Counted from the first letter of the stretch, positions 26,123 through 35,237 are shown. The stretch: DNA of 64,000 bases from Burkholderiales bacterium (GCA_016191525.1 JACPOK010000014.1:310001-374000), one strand, 5' to 3'. Program-made: numbers and translations. The notes: a model not told the origin generated them from the sequence alone.

Positions 26123-26638
26123 TCAGAGCCACCCGGTCGTTGTGAGGCCCGGCAGGTTGATCGCCAGGAACTGGGTGAACATCCAGAACACCGGCGCGGC
26201 GATCGCCAGGCCCGTGGCCAGGTCGATCGCCAGCGTTTTCGGCGCGCCTGCGGCCTGCCCGCCTGCGCGGCGCAGGCCCTGCACCGCCAGCATGTAGCAC
26301 AGGGTGCAGCTGAGGATGAAGCCGATGGTGGTGATCAGCGCCGCGTTGGCCAGCAGGCCGGCCGACACCCAGGCAAAGCCCGGCCAGTAGCCACGCTGCG
26401 AGCCCGTCGGCGGCTCCATGTTGCGGAAGCCCCCGCTGCGCGCCTCGCGGATGATGAGCGTGCCGCACAGCACCAGCACCACCGCGATCAGCCACGGCAG
26501 GAAGTTCGGACCGATGCCGCCGTAGCCCGCGGCCGAGGGAATGGAGACCGCGCCGGCCGCGAGCGCCAGCCCGACCAGCAGCACGCCGCCGCCGACCAGC
26601 GTCTGGGCCAGCGGGGCATTGGACGATTGTTGTGTCAT
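26123..26638 (-). CDS. tctB: Tripartite tricarboxylate transporter, small membrane subunit TctB
   Basis: This 171-residue protein has four predicted membrane helices (for example LVGGGVLLVGLALAAGAVSI) and fits the TctB family in size and position between tctC and tctA. TctB is poorly conserved, and its exact role in the complex is structural. It begins 65 bases after tctC, behind a strong terminator hairpin that will reduce its expression relative to tctC. Confidence 0.88.
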   Translation of the reverse strand: MTQQSSNAPLAQTLVGGGVLLVGLALAAGAVSIPSAAGYGGIGPNFLPWLIAVVLVLCGTLIIREARSGGFRNMEPPTGSQRGYWPGFAWVSAGLLANAALITTIGFILSCTLCYMLAVQGLRRAGGQAAGAPKTLAIDLATGLAIAAPVFWMFTQFLAINLPGLTTTGWL

Positions 26639-26653
26639 TGTTCTTTCTCCGCC

Positions 26654-26681
26654 AAAAAAACGCCCGGAAGGATTCCGGGCG
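26654..26681 (-). terminator. Terminator between tctC and tctB
   Basis: On the minus strand CGCCCGGAA (26673-26681) pairs perfectly with TTCCGGGCG (26661-26669), with a 3-base loop, followed by seven T residues. It sits in the middle of the tctCBA operon. It probably causes partial termination so that the binding protein is made in excess. Confidence 0.85.
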
Positions 26682-26703
26682 CTGCCGTGGGCCGCTGGGG
26701 CCC

Positions 26704-27660
26704 TTACACCATGCCCGACTTGACCATGGTGGCGCGCAGGCTGGCGAACTCGTCGTCCACGAACTTGTCGAACGCCGGGCCCGACAGCGGCGCCGCGGTC
26801 CAGTCGTTCTTCTGCAGCGACTCGGCCCAGGATTTGGTCTTGAGCGCCGCAATCACCATGTCGGTGAGCGCCTTGCGCTGGGCTTCGTTGATGCCGGGGG
26901 CGCCGTACACGCCGCGCCAGTTGCCGATCTCGACGTTGATGCCCTGCTCCTTGAGCGTGGGCACGTTGATGCCCTTCAGGCGCGTGCCTGAGGTCACCGC
27001 GATGGCCTTCATCTTGCCCGCATTGATGTACTCGGCGAATTCGCTGTAGCCGCTGCCGCCGACGGTGACGTTGCCGCCCAGGATGGCGGCGGTGGCTTCG
27101 CCGCCCCCGCGGAACGCGACGTAGTTGATGCGGGCCGGGTCCACGCCGACCTCACGCGCGATCATGGCCGCGGCGATGTGCTCGGTGGAGCCGCGCGAGC
27201 CGCCGCCCCACTTGACGCTGCCCGGGTCCTTCTTGAGCTGGGCCACCACGTCGGCCATGGTCTTGAACGGCGAATTGGCGGGCAGCACGAACACGTTGTA
27301 TTCGCTGGTGAGGCGGGCGACCGGCGTGGCCTGCGACAGGCTGACCGGCGGCTTGCCGGTGATGATGCCGCCCAGCATCACGGCGCCCATCACCATCATG
27401 GCGTTGGCGTCGCCCTTGCTGCCGTTGACGAACTGGGCCAGGCCCAGCGCGCCGGCAGCGCCGCCCTTGTTGTCATAGGTGACGCTGTCGGCCACCTTGG
27501 CCTCCTGCAGCGCCTTGCCCAGCGCGCGGCCGGTGGTGTCCCAGCCGCCGCCCGGATTGGCGGGGATCATCATCTTGACGTTGGAAGCGGCAAAGGCCGA
27601 CAGGGGCAGGCTGCCCGCGGCCAGCGCGGCCATGGATTTGAGGAAGGTGTCTCTACGCAT
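26704..27660 (-). CDS. tctC: Tripartite tricarboxylate transporter binding protein TctC
   Basis: This 318-residue periplasmic binding protein (Bug family) starts MRRDTFLKSMAALAAGSLPL with a signal peptide ending at AFA. The conserved regions KMMIPANPGGGWDTTGRALG and WRGVYGAPGINEAQR are present. The ATG at 27660 has an AAGGAG site; the frame extends to 27720 without support. TctC captures carboxylates for TctAB. It is divergent from the tctDE two-component genes, which are the usual regulators of this operon. Confidence 0.93.
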   Translation of the reverse strand: MRRDTFLKSMAALAAGSLPLSAFAASNVKMMIPANPGGGWDTTGRALGKALQEAKVADSVTYDNKGGAAGALGLAQFVNGSKGDANAMMVMGAVMLGGIITGKPPVSLSQATPVARLTSEYNVFVLPANSPFKTMADVVAQLKKDPGSVKWGGGSRGSTEHIAAAMIAREVGVDPARINYVAFRGGGEATAAILGGNVTVGGSGYSEFAEYINAGKMKAIAVTSGTRLKGINVPTLKEQGINVEIGNWRGVYGAPGINEAQRKALTDMVIAALKTKSWAESLQKNDWTAAPLSGPAFDKFVDDEFASLRATMVKSGMV

Positions 27661-27793
27661 TCTGGTACTCCTTGATATGCAATTAGCCAACCTCTGGATC
27701 ATGCCCCTGCCGCCTGTCAAACGGCTGTCCGGGGCATTGGGGAAACTACTAGAGTCAGCACACGGCCCCGCTGCGGCTACCCTTAGTTACCCG
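27661..27793. promoter_or_regulatory. Divergent promoter region of tctCBA and tctDE
   Basis: This 133-base gap lies between the divergent starts of tctC (27660) and tctD (27794). It should hold the TctD-controlled promoter. I see no convincing palindrome or -35/-10 pair. Confidence 0.4.
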
Positions 27794-28471
27794 ATGAACC
27801 TCCTGCTTGTCGAAGATGACCCCTCCATGCGCGCCACGCTGGAACGCGCGCTTTCGCGCCGCGGCTTTCAGGTGGCCGGCTGCGGCGATGGCCGCAAGGC
27901 CCTGGAGATGTGGCGCGCCTCACCGCCCGACGTGGTGGTGCTCGACCTCAGCCTGCCCGGCCTGGACGGCCTGCAGGTGCTCGAGCAGGCCCGCGCTGCG
28001 GACCTGGCAACCCCCGTACTCATCCTGACCGCACGCGGAACGGTGGGCGACCGCATCATCGGCCTGAACACCGGCGCCGACGACTACCTGCCCAAGCCGT
28101 TCGACCTGGATGAGCTGGAAGCGCGGCTGCGCGCTCTCGGCCGCCGGCGCACGGAATCCGCAGGAGAAAAGGCCGGCGGAGCGCTCCAGCTAGGCGTACT
28201 GCGCTATGAAAAAGATAGCGGAGCGGTGTATGTGCGGGACCAGGTGATGGAACTGACGCCGCGCGAAACCGCGCTGCTGCAGGCATTGATGGCACGGCCC
28301 GGCCACGCCGTTTCCAAGGAGAAACTGTTCGAACTGGTGTTCCCCGGCGAAGCCGACGTGCAATACGAAGCGGTGGAGGTGGTGGTGTACCGCCTGCGCA
28401 AGAAACTGGCCCATACCGGCACCACACTGATGACGCTGCGCGGCCTGGGTTACCTCCTCAAGGCCGCATGA
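27794..28471 (+). CDS. tctD: Response regulator, TctD-like (OmpR class)
   Basis: This 225-residue protein has an N-terminal receiver domain (LLLVEDDPSMRATL, phosphoacceptor in VVLDLSLPGLDG, switch LILTARG, Lys in YLPKPFDLDEL). It also has a C-terminal winged-helix OmpR DNA-binding domain (LTPRETALLQALMARPGH, then YRLRKKL). The ATG at 27794 gives the standard receiver start. Its partner kinase overlaps by 4 bases. Divergence from tctCBA argues that it activates that transporter in response to its substrate. A short repeat-like motif (28201-28219) lies within the coding sequence. Confidence 0.9.
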   Translation: MNLLLVEDDPSMRATLERALSRRGFQVAGCGDGRKALEMWRASPPDVVVLDLSLPGLDGLQVLEQARAADLATPVLILTARGTVGDRIIGLNTGADDYLPKPFDLDELEARLRALGRRRTESAGEKAGGALQLGVLRYEKDSGAVYVRDQVMELTPRETALLQALMARPGHAVSKEKLFELVFPGEADVQYEAVEVVVYRLRKKLAHTGTTLMTLRGLGYLLKAA

Positions 28472-29877
28472 AGCGCACGCTGTCCCTGCGCCGCTACCTG
28501 CTGCTGGGCATCTTGCTGCCGGTGGTGGCGCTGATCGCCGCCAACACCTTCAGCCTCTACTCGCAGGCGCTGGCCGCCGTGAACACGGCCTATGACCGCA
28601 CCCTGCTGGCCTCGGCCAAGGTCATCGGCGAGCAGCTCGACGTGGAGGGCTATGACGAGCTGTCGCGGCTGCGCGCCACCGTGCCGTACTCCGCGCTGGA
28701 AGCCTTCGAGGCCGACAACAGCAGCCGCCTGTTCTACCGTGTCTCCAGCCTCAGCGGCGAGATGGTCTCGGGCTTTGCCGAGCTTCCCTTCTGGCGCGGC
28801 ACCCTGCCGCAACGACCGCCCTACTCGGCCCTGGTGGACTTCTACGACGCGCGTTTTCGCGACAGCGACGTGCGGGTGGCAGTGCTGCTGCAGCCGGTGG
28901 CCAGCCAGAACGGCCGCGGCATGGCTGTGGTGCAGGTGGCCGAGACGCTGGAGCTGCGCCGCACGCTGGCCCGGCAGATCCTGATCGATACACTCTGGCG
29001 GCAGGCATTGCTGGTGGGCGTGATCGCGCTGGTGGCGGTGGTGGTGGTGCAACGCGCCACGCGGCCGGTCCGGCGTCTGAGCGGCGAGCTCAAGGCCCGG
29101 GCCGAGGGCGACCTGCACCCGATCGATGCGCCCGAGGCACCGCGCGAACTGCTGCCGCTGGTGGACGCCACCAACCAGGTGATGTCGCGCCTGGCGCACC
29201 TGCTGGACAACCAGAAGCGCTTCGTGCGCGACGCCGCGCACCAGCTGCGCACGCCGCTGGCGGTGCTGAAGACGCAGGTGCAGTCGGCCCTGCACGGTGA
29301 TATCGAGCCGCGCCAGGCGCTGCTGGAGATCGAGGGCACCGTGGACCGCGCCACATTGCTGGCCAACCAGATGCTGTCGCTGGCCAAGGTCGAGCAGTTG
29401 CGCCAGCAGCCGGGCACGACGGTGAATGACCTGTCGGAGCTGGTGCGCGCGGTGGCGCTGGACATCTCGCCGCTGATCGCCGAGAAGGACCTCGAGTTCG
29501 ACATCGCCACCGTTCCCGCACCGGTGCGCTCGCACGAATGGATGCTGCGCGAGCTGGCGCGCAACCTGCTGCACAACGCCATCAAGCACACGCCCGCGGG
29601 GGGGGTGCTTTCGGTGCAGGTGGTGGCGGACGCCAACTCGGCCGCGCTCACCGTGGCCGACAGCGGGCCGGGCATCGGCGCCGAACTGCGCAGCCGCTTG
29701 TTCCAGCCGTTTGCCGCTGGCGACGTGCGCAGCGGCTCCGGCCTGGGCCTGGCCATCTGCCGGGAAATCGTGCAGGCGCTGGGCGGCACGCTGACGCTGG
29801 AAAACCGCGAAGCCCATGGGCACATTCAGGGCCTGGACGCGACGGTGCGCCTGCCATTGCCCGACAATCGGAGCTGA
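28468..29877 (+). CDS. tctE: Sensor histidine kinase, TctE-like
   Basis: This 469-residue inner-membrane kinase begins MKRTLSLRRYLLLGILLPVV with a first membrane helix. It has a periplasmic sensor part, a second helix (ALLVGVIALVAVVVV) and a HAMP-like linker. The phosphoacceptor region is FVRDAAHQLRTPLAVLKTQ. An ATPase domain carries the N box (LARNLLHNAIKHTP) and glycine boxes (DSGPGIG, GSGLGLAI). It overlaps tctD by 4 bases (ATGA) and hslR by 1 base. Confidence 0.92.
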   Translation: MKRTLSLRRYLLLGILLPVVALIAANTFSLYSQALAAVNTAYDRTLLASAKVIGEQLDVEGYDELSRLRATVPYSALEAFEADNSSRLFYRVSSLSGEMVSGFAELPFWRGTLPQRPPYSALVDFYDARFRDSDVRVAVLLQPVASQNGRGMAVVQVAETLELRRTLARQILIDTLWRQALLVGVIALVAVVVVQRATRPVRRLSGELKARAEGDLHPIDAPEAPRELLPLVDATNQVMSRLAHLLDNQKRFVRDAAHQLRTPLAVLKTQVQSALHGDIEPRQALLEIEGTVDRATLLANQMLSLAKVEQLRQQPGTTVNDLSELVRAVALDISPLIAEKDLEFDIATVPAPVRSHEWMLRELARNLLHNAIKHTPAGGVLSVQVVADANSAALTVADSGPGIGAELRSRLFQPFAAGDVRSGSGLGLAICREIVQALGGTLTLENREAHGHIQGLDATVRLPLPDNRS

Positions 29878-30290
29878 TGGAAAAACTGCGAATCGACAAG
29901 TGGCTGTGGGCCGCCCGCTTCTACAAGACACGCACCCTGGCTGCTGAGGAGATCGCCCGGGGCCGGGTGGAAGTGAACGGCGCGGAATGCAAGCCCGCCC
30001 GGGAAGTGAAAGCCGGTGACACGGTGGCCCTGAGGCAGGGGCCGGTGGCCCGCACGGTCATCGTGCGCGGCATATCGGGCTCGCGAGGGCCCGCGCCAGT
30101 AGCGCAGAAGCTTTACGAAGAAACACCCGAGAGCCTCAAGGCCCGCGAGGCCGCGGCCGAACAGCGCCGCTACTCGCCCGAGCCCGCCCTGTCCATCGAG
30201 AATGGCCGGCCCACGAAACGGGAGCGCCGCGAACTTGACGATACCCAGCGCGGCTGGGGCGACCGGTGGAGCGCCTCCGTGGACAAATAG
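29877..30290 (+). CDS. hslR: S4-domain RNA-binding protein, Hsp15-like
   Basis: This 137-residue cytoplasmic protein begins MEKLRIDKWLWAARFYKTRT, the S4 RNA-binding signature of Hsp15. Hsp15 recycles stalled 50S subunits carrying a nascent chain. The remainder is basic and ends in a lysine/arginine-rich tail (NGRPTKRERRELDDTQRGWG). Length is close to the E. coli protein (133). It shares one base (TGATG) with the tctE stop, which suggests co-translation, though its function is unrelated. Confidence 0.9.
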   Translation: MEKLRIDKWLWAARFYKTRTLAAEEIARGRVEVNGAECKPAREVKAGDTVALRQGPVARTVIVRGISGSRGPAPVAQKLYEETPESLKAREAAAEQRRYSPEPALSIENGRPTKRERRELDDTQRGWGDRWSASVDK

Positions 30291-30374
30291 CCTGCGGGCT
30301 TTCACTATGGGGCGGGTGGACGCCGGCGTGGTGTACTTCTTGCTCTTCAATCGCCTAACGTTTCAGGAGCAGTC

Positions 30375-31328
30375 ATGAAGTCAAAGCTTTGGGCCCCGGC
30401 CCTGGTCGCCGCCCTCGCGTTCGCCGGCGCAGCACAAGCCCAGCAGTTTTTCCGCATCGGCACCGGCGGCACCGCGGGCACGTACTACCCGGTGGGCGGC
30501 ATGATCGCCAACGCGGTTTCGCAGCCCGGCAAGCTGGTTGCCACCGCCCAGGCCAGCAATGGCTCGCTGGCCAACGTCACCGCCGTGGCCGGAGGCGGCA
30601 TTGAAGCCGGTTTCACGCAAGCCGACGTGGTCACGTGGGCCTACACCGGCACGGGTGCATTTGAAGGCAAGCCCAAGATCACTGACCTGCGCATGATCGC
30701 CAACCTGTTCCCCGAAAGCATTCACCTGGTTGTGAAAAAGGGCTCGGGCATCAAGAGCGTGGCCGACCTGAAAGGCAAGCGGGTCGCACTGGACGAGCCG
30801 GGCTCGGGCACCCTCATCAACGCACGCATGGTGCTGGCCGCCTGGGGCGTGAAGGAAACCGACATCAAGCCCGACTACATCAAGCCCAACCAGGCCGGCG
30901 ACAAGCTCAAGGACGGCGCGCTGGACGCCTTCTTCTTCGTGGGCGGCTCGCCCGCCGGCGCCATCGCCGAGCTGGCCTCCAGCGGCACCGGCATCGAACT
31001 GGTGCCCCTGACCGGCGCGCCGGCCGACGCGCTGCGCGCCGCCAATCCGTACTTCGCCGTGGACACCATCGCCGCCAACACCTACAAGGACGTCGCCGCG
31101 GTGACGACGCTGGCCGTCGGCGCGCAGCTGGTGACCAATGCCAAGATGGACACGAACATGGTGTACGAAGTGACCAAGGCCATGTACAGCGACGCCGCGC
31201 AAAAGGCGCTGCAGGCCGGCCACGCCAAAGGCAAGTTCATCACCAAGGAAAACGCCGTGAAAGGCGTCGGCATTCCCTATCATCCAGGCGCCGAAAAGTT
31301 CTACCGCGAAGCCGGCCTGATCAAGTAA
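30375..31328 (+). CDS. TAXI-family TRAP transporter solute-binding protein
   Basis: This 317-residue periplasmic binding protein starts MKSKLWAPALVAALAFAGAA with a signal peptide ending AQAQ. It shows the TAXI signature FRIGTGGTAGTYYPVGGMIAN. It also contains LVVKKGSGIKSVADLKGKRV and DAFFFVGGSPAGAI. TAXI proteins deliver carboxylates such as glutamate or other organic acids to a fused TRAP permease. A CAGGAG ribosome site precedes the ATG. The fused permease gene follows by 3 bases. The 84 bases upstream include TGG-N10-TTGCT, a weak sigma-54-like match. Confidence 0.93.
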   Translation: MKSKLWAPALVAALAFAGAAQAQQFFRIGTGGTAGTYYPVGGMIANAVSQPGKLVATAQASNGSLANVTAVAGGGIEAGFTQADVVTWAYTGTGAFEGKPKITDLRMIANLFPESIHLVVKKGSGIKSVADLKGKRVALDEPGSGTLINARMVLAAWGVKETDIKPDYIKPNQAGDKLKDGALDAFFFVGGSPAGAIAELASSGTGIELVPLTGAPADALRAANPYFAVDTIAANTYKDVAAVTTLAVGAQLVTNAKMDTNMVYEVTKAMYSDAAQKALQAGHAKGKFITKENAVKGVGIPYHPGAEKFYREAGLIK

Positions 31329-31331
31329 GCC

Positions 31332-33536
31332 GTGGCTGACGCGGCGCTGGACAGCAAGAAACTGCTGGAACTGGAGGAGAAGTTCGACCCCGAGATGCGG
31401 TTCCGGCCGGTGGTGCCGCCGGCGCTGCAGATCGTCAAGTGGCTGCTGATCACGCTCTCTTGCTTCCACTATTACACGGCGGGCTTCGGCCTGCTGCGCG
31501 AGACCACGCACCGCGGCGTGCACATGGCCTTTGTGCTCAGCCTGATCTTCCTGGTGTTCGCCGGCACCAAAAAGCATGCCGACTACGCGCCACGCAACAC
31601 CTGGCTGTCCCCCGGTGGAGTGCCGCTGGCGGACTGGCTGCTGGGCCTGTGCTGCGCGGCCAGCGTGCTGTACATCCCCTGGGTGTTTGACGACCTGGCC
31701 TTCCGTATCGGCAATCCGGACACGTCGGACGTGGTCATGGGAACCATCCTGTTCGTCACGCTGCTTGAAGCCACCCGCCGCTCCATGGGCTGGCCGCTCC
31801 CGCTGATCGCCATCGGCTTCACCGTGTATGCGCTGCTCGGCCCGTATTTCCCCGGCCTGTTGCAGCACGCGGGCGCGAGCTGGGGCCAGATGATCAGCCA
31901 CCAGTACCTCACCAGCCAGGGCATCTATGGCGTGGCGGTGGGCGTTGTAGCGACCTACGTCTTCCACTTCGTGCTGTTCGGCGTCATGGCCACGCGCATC
32001 GGCCTGGGCCAGCTGTTCCTGGACATCGCCTCCAGCGTGGCCGGCCGCTATGCCGGCGGGCCGGCCAAGGTCAGCGTGTTCGGCTCGGCGATGTTCGGCA
32101 TGCTCAGCGGGTCTTCCGTCGCCAATGCAGTGACTGTCGGATCCCTAACCATCCCCGCGATGATCCGCGTGGGCTACCGGCGCGAGTTCGCCGCCGCCGT
32201 GGAAGCGGCTTCGTCCACCGGCGGGCAGATCACACCACCGGTGCTGGGCGCCGCGGCCTTCCTGATGGTGGAGTTCCTGAACGTTCCCTACCAGACCATC
32301 GTCGCGGCCGCCGTCATTCCGGCGTTCATGCACTTCTTCGGCGTCTTCATGCAGGTGCACTTCGAGGCAAAGCGCTTCGGCTTGCGCGGACTGACCGAGG
32401 AAGAGATGCCCAAGCTGAAACAGTCGCTGCGCCAGCGCTGGCCCACGCTGATCCCGCTCGTGCTGCTGATCGCCATCCTGGTGTCGGGCCGCACGCCCTA
32501 TCTGGCGGCTTTCAGCGGTATCTCGTCCTGCGCCATTGTCGGCCTGACCACGCTGACCAGCGGCAACAAGCCGAAGAACTGGGCGCTGATGATCGCGCTG
32601 CACCTGATCTTGGCCGTCATCGCCTTCGCCGACCTGGGGCAGCAAAGCGAATGGATCAAGCTGGGCCTGTTCGCGGCGGCCGTAGCCATCGCACTCGCTG
32701 GCTGGCTGCTGGCCGGCATCACCGGCCGCATTCCACACAGTGTGCTGGTGGAAGCGTTCGAGACCGGTGCCAAGTACGCGCTGGCGGTGGGTGCCGCGGC
32801 CGCTACCGTGGGCATCGTGATCGGCGTAGTCACGCTCACCGGCGTGGGCTTCAAGATCAGCTACATCATCACCACCTGGGCCACCACCATCGCCAACGGC
32901 ATCGCGTTCGTGCTGCCGGCCTCGTTGGCGGACATCAAGGGCCTTACGCTGTTCGCTGCCCTGGTGATGACCGGCGTGGTCTGCATCCTCATGGGCTGCG
33001 GCATTCCCACCACGGCCAACTACATCATCATGGTGACGGTCGCCGCGCCCACCCTGGTGCAACTGGGCGTGCAGCCGCTGGTGGCGCACTTCTTCGTCTT
33101 CTACTACGGCGTACTGGCGGACATCACCCCGCCCGTTGCGCTGGCCGCGTATGCGGCCGCGGGCATGGCCGGCAGCGACCCGTTCAAGACCGGCAACATG
33201 GCGTTCCGCCTGGGGCTGGCCAAGGTGCTGGTGCCATTCGTGTTCGTGTTCTCGCCTTCGCTGCTGCTGGTGGCCAAGGGCTTCACCGGGTATGACTTCA
33301 GCGTCACCTTCATCGGCTGCATCCTGGGCATCGTGGTGCTGGCGGCGGCGTTATCGAAGTTCTTCCTGGTCGAGATGAAACGCTGGGAACAGGTGCTGTG
33401 CCTGGCGGCCGCGTTGCTGCTGATCGCGCCGGGCCTGGTGGTGACGATCATCGGCGCCGTCATGACCGTGCCTGTGCTGTTGCGGCAGCTGGCAGCCTGG
33501 AAGCTCGCCCACGCGCCGCGGCCCGCGCCGGCCTAG
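31332..33536 (+). CDS. TRAP transporter fused permease (DctQM-type, TAXI system)
   Basis: This 734-residue multi-helix membrane protein begins at a GTG 3 bases after its binding-protein gene. The N-terminal part corresponds to the small Q subunit (LLITLSCFHYYTAGFGLLRE). The rest is the M subunit, with signatures FGSAMFGMLSGSSVANAVTV, SSTGGQITPPVLGAAAF and GCGIPTTANYIIMVTVAAP. It imports carboxylates using a sodium gradient. It forms a two-gene operon with the TAXI binding protein. The substrate is unknown. Confidence 0.94.
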   Translation: MADAALDSKKLLELEEKFDPEMRFRPVVPPALQIVKWLLITLSCFHYYTAGFGLLRETTHRGVHMAFVLSLIFLVFAGTKKHADYAPRNTWLSPGGVPLADWLLGLCCAASVLYIPWVFDDLAFRIGNPDTSDVVMGTILFVTLLEATRRSMGWPLPLIAIGFTVYALLGPYFPGLLQHAGASWGQMISHQYLTSQGIYGVAVGVVATYVFHFVLFGVMATRIGLGQLFLDIASSVAGRYAGGPAKVSVFGSAMFGMLSGSSVANAVTVGSLTIPAMIRVGYRREFAAAVEAASSTGGQITPPVLGAAAFLMVEFLNVPYQTIVAAAVIPAFMHFFGVFMQVHFEAKRFGLRGLTEEEMPKLKQSLRQRWPTLIPLVLLIAILVSGRTPYLAAFSGISSCAIVGLTTLTSGNKPKNWALMIALHLILAVIAFADLGQQSEWIKLGLFAAAVAIALAGWLLAGITGRIPHSVLVEAFETGAKYALAVGAAAATVGIVIGVVTLTGVGFKISYIITTWATTIANGIAFVLPASLADIKGLTLFAALVMTGVVCILMGCGIPTTANYIIMVTVAAPTLVQLGVQPLVAHFFVFYYGVLADITPPVALAAYAAAGMAGSDPFKTGNMAFRLGLAKVLVPFVFVFSPSLLLVAKGFTGYDFSVTFIGCILGIVVLAAALSKFFLVEMKRWEQVLCLAAALLLIAPGLVVTIIGAVMTVPVLLRQLAAWKLAHAPRPAPA

Positions 33537-33674
33537 CCTGCCTGTGGGAAGGCGCTGACCCGCCTTGTAGGCAGCCATCCATTTTTGCAGCGCACGCCGT
33601 GAAAGCGGCCCGCGCAGCCCTGCGCCAGCAGATACTCCGCGCTATCAAAAAATTGAACGTCGTGCGGGAAGAAA

Positions 33675-33839
33675 ATGATGAACGAGACCAAGACCGTATC
33701 CATGCTGCAGCGCATCCCCGTCATCCTGGCGGTGACGGCCGCGTCTTATGGGCTGAACACCAGCCAGGCGCAAGGCGCGCAGGCCGGCAACAGCAAGGCC
33801 GGCACACAGATATCGGCCAGCGGCAAGCCCTCACGCTAG
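33675..33839 (+). CDS. Small hypothetical protein with predicted signal sequence
   Basis: This 54-codon frame starts ATGATGAACGAG, with a GGGAAGA stretch just upstream. It encodes MMNETKTVSMLQRIPVILAV followed by TAASYGLNTSQAQGAQ, a hydrophobic stretch then an AQA-like cleavage region, and a short polar tail NSKAGTQISASGKPSR. I do not recognise it. A secreted small protein is plausible but unproven. Its stop overlaps by 4 bases the stop of the convergent small membrane protein. Confidence 0.4.
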   Translation: MMNETKTVSMLQRIPVILAVTAASYGLNTSQAQGAQAGNSKAGTQISASGKPSR

Positions 33840-34009
33840 GCTTTGTCCCTGCGCTCACGCGCCCGGCGCACCTGCCGGCTCTGGTTGTGCCGCGAGGCTT
33901 CGCCGGCCTCACGCGCCTTGCGCGCTGCCTGCCGCCGCATGATCAGGCGGGCCAGGCCGAAGGTGACGGCGAAGGCCAGGGCGGCGATGAGGATACCGGC
34001 GAGGTTCAT
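33836..34009 (-). CDS. Small membrane protein, 57 residues
   Basis: The frame starts MNLAGILIAALAFAVTFGLA, a single predicted membrane helix, and continues with a highly basic tail (RLIMRRQAARKAREAGEASR and RQVRRARERRDKA). A GGAGG ribosome site lies close before the ATG. This layout, one helix plus an arginine-rich cytoplasmic tail, is common in small Burkholderiales proteins of unknown role. It is divergent from the FAH-family gene (20-32 bases). Confidence 0.55.
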   Translation of the reverse strand: MNLAGILIAALAFAVTFGLARLIMRRQAARKAREAGEASRHNQSRQVRRARERRDKA

Positions 34010-34041
34010 GGGCCTCCATTGTTAGCTATATGCTCTCGGCC

Positions 34042-35217
34042 ATGAAAAAAATCCTTACCCCGGCCGGGACACTGCCCGCCGATGCCCCGCAGGCCCTGAT
34101 GGTGGGCCGCGCCTGGGTCGCAGGCAGCGGCGCTGTGCTGGTGCGCATCACGGCCGACGGTGTCTTCGACCTGTCGCGCCTGGCACCCACCTGCAGCCAG
34201 CTGCTGGAGCTGCCCGACCCGGCGCAAGCCGTGCGCGCGCACGACGCGCCGCGCATCGGGGACACGCAAGCCGTGCTGGCCAACAGCGCGTTCGACGCGC
34301 GCAACCCTGCCCTGCCCTGGCTGATGGCCCCGTGCGACCTGCAGGCAATCAAGGCCGCCGGCGTCACCTTCGTCGCGTCCATGCTGGAGCGCGTGATCGA
34401 GGAACAGGCGCGCGGTGACGCATCGAAGGCCGAGTCGGTGCGCAAGGCCGTGGTCGGCGTGATCGGCGAGAACCTGTCCGCCGTGAAGCCGGGATCGCCC
34501 GAGGCGATGAAGCTCAAGGACGTGCTGATCGCGCAGGGCGTGTGGTCCCAGTACCTGGAGGTGGGTATCGGCCCCGACGCCGAGATCTTCACCAAGTCAC
34601 AGCCCATGAGCGCGGTAGGCACGGGCGCCGAGGTGGGTCTGCACCCGGGCAGCACGTGGAACAACCCCGAGCCCGAAGTCGTTCTGGCCGTGAATAGCCG
34701 CGGCGAAGTGAAAGGCGCGGCGCTGGGCAACGACGTGAACCTGCGCGATTTCGAAGGCCGCAGCGCCCTGCTGCTGGGCAAAGCCAAGGACAACAACGCC
34801 AGCTGCGCCATCGGGCCATTCATCCGCCTGTTTGACGACCACTTCGGCATAGCCGACGTGCGCCGCTGCGAGCTCGCCATGCGCGTCACCGGCCCGGAAG
34901 GCTTCGTGATGGACGGCAGCAGTTCCATCGCCATGATCAGCCGCGACCCGCTGGACCTGGCGGCCCAGGCCACCGGTGCCAACCACCAGTACCCGGACGG
35001 CTTCATGCTGTTCCTGGGAACGATGTTCGCGCCCACGCAGGACCGGCACGGCCCCGGCCAGGGCTTCACGCACGTGCTGGGCGACCTGGTCACCCTGACG
35101 ACGCCGCAGCTCGGTACACTCGCCAATCGCGTCAACACCAGCGACCGCATTGCGCCGTGGACCTACGGTGCCGTCGCGCTGATGCGTGACCTGGCCCGCC
35201 GCGGGCTGCTGAACTGA
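34042..35217 (+). CDS. Fumarylacetoacetate hydrolase (FAH) family protein
   Basis: This protein of about 391 residues (from the ATG at 34042; an in-frame ATG at 34030 adds four) belongs to the FAH fold family of metal-dependent C-C or C-O lyases and hydrolases. The C-terminal catalytic half contains NNPEPEVVLAVNSRGEVKGA and GNDVNLRDFEG, with the acidic metal-binding residues of the family, and TKSQPMSAVG. The substrate is not evident. Members include keto-acid and dehydrated-sugar-acid enzymes. The FKBP gene follows by 20 bases on the same strand. Confidence 0.85.
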   Translation: MKKILTPAGTLPADAPQALMVGRAWVAGSGAVLVRITADGVFDLSRLAPTCSQLLELPDPAQAVRAHDAPRIGDTQAVLANSAFDARNPALPWLMAPCDLQAIKAAGVTFVASMLERVIEEQARGDASKAESVRKAVVGVIGENLSAVKPGSPEAMKLKDVLIAQGVWSQYLEVGIGPDAEIFTKSQPMSAVGTGAEVGLHPGSTWNNPEPEVVLAVNSRGEVKGAALGNDVNLRDFEGRSALLLGKAKDNNASCAIGPFIRLFDDHFGIADVRRCELAMRVTGPEGFVMDGSSSIAMISRDPLDLAAQATGANHQYPDGFMLFLGTMFAPTQDRHGPGQGFTHVLGDLVTLTTPQLGTLANRVNTSDRIAPWTYGAVALMRDLARRGLLN

Positions 35218-35237
35218 ACCCATCCACAAGGAACATC

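Noticed and set aside
30330..30350. Sigma-54-like sequence (TGG-N10-TTGCT) upstream of the TAXI binding protein
   Set aside because: Only the GG and TTGC parts match; the CAC of the -24 element is absent and no activator gene is near, so it is noted but not called.
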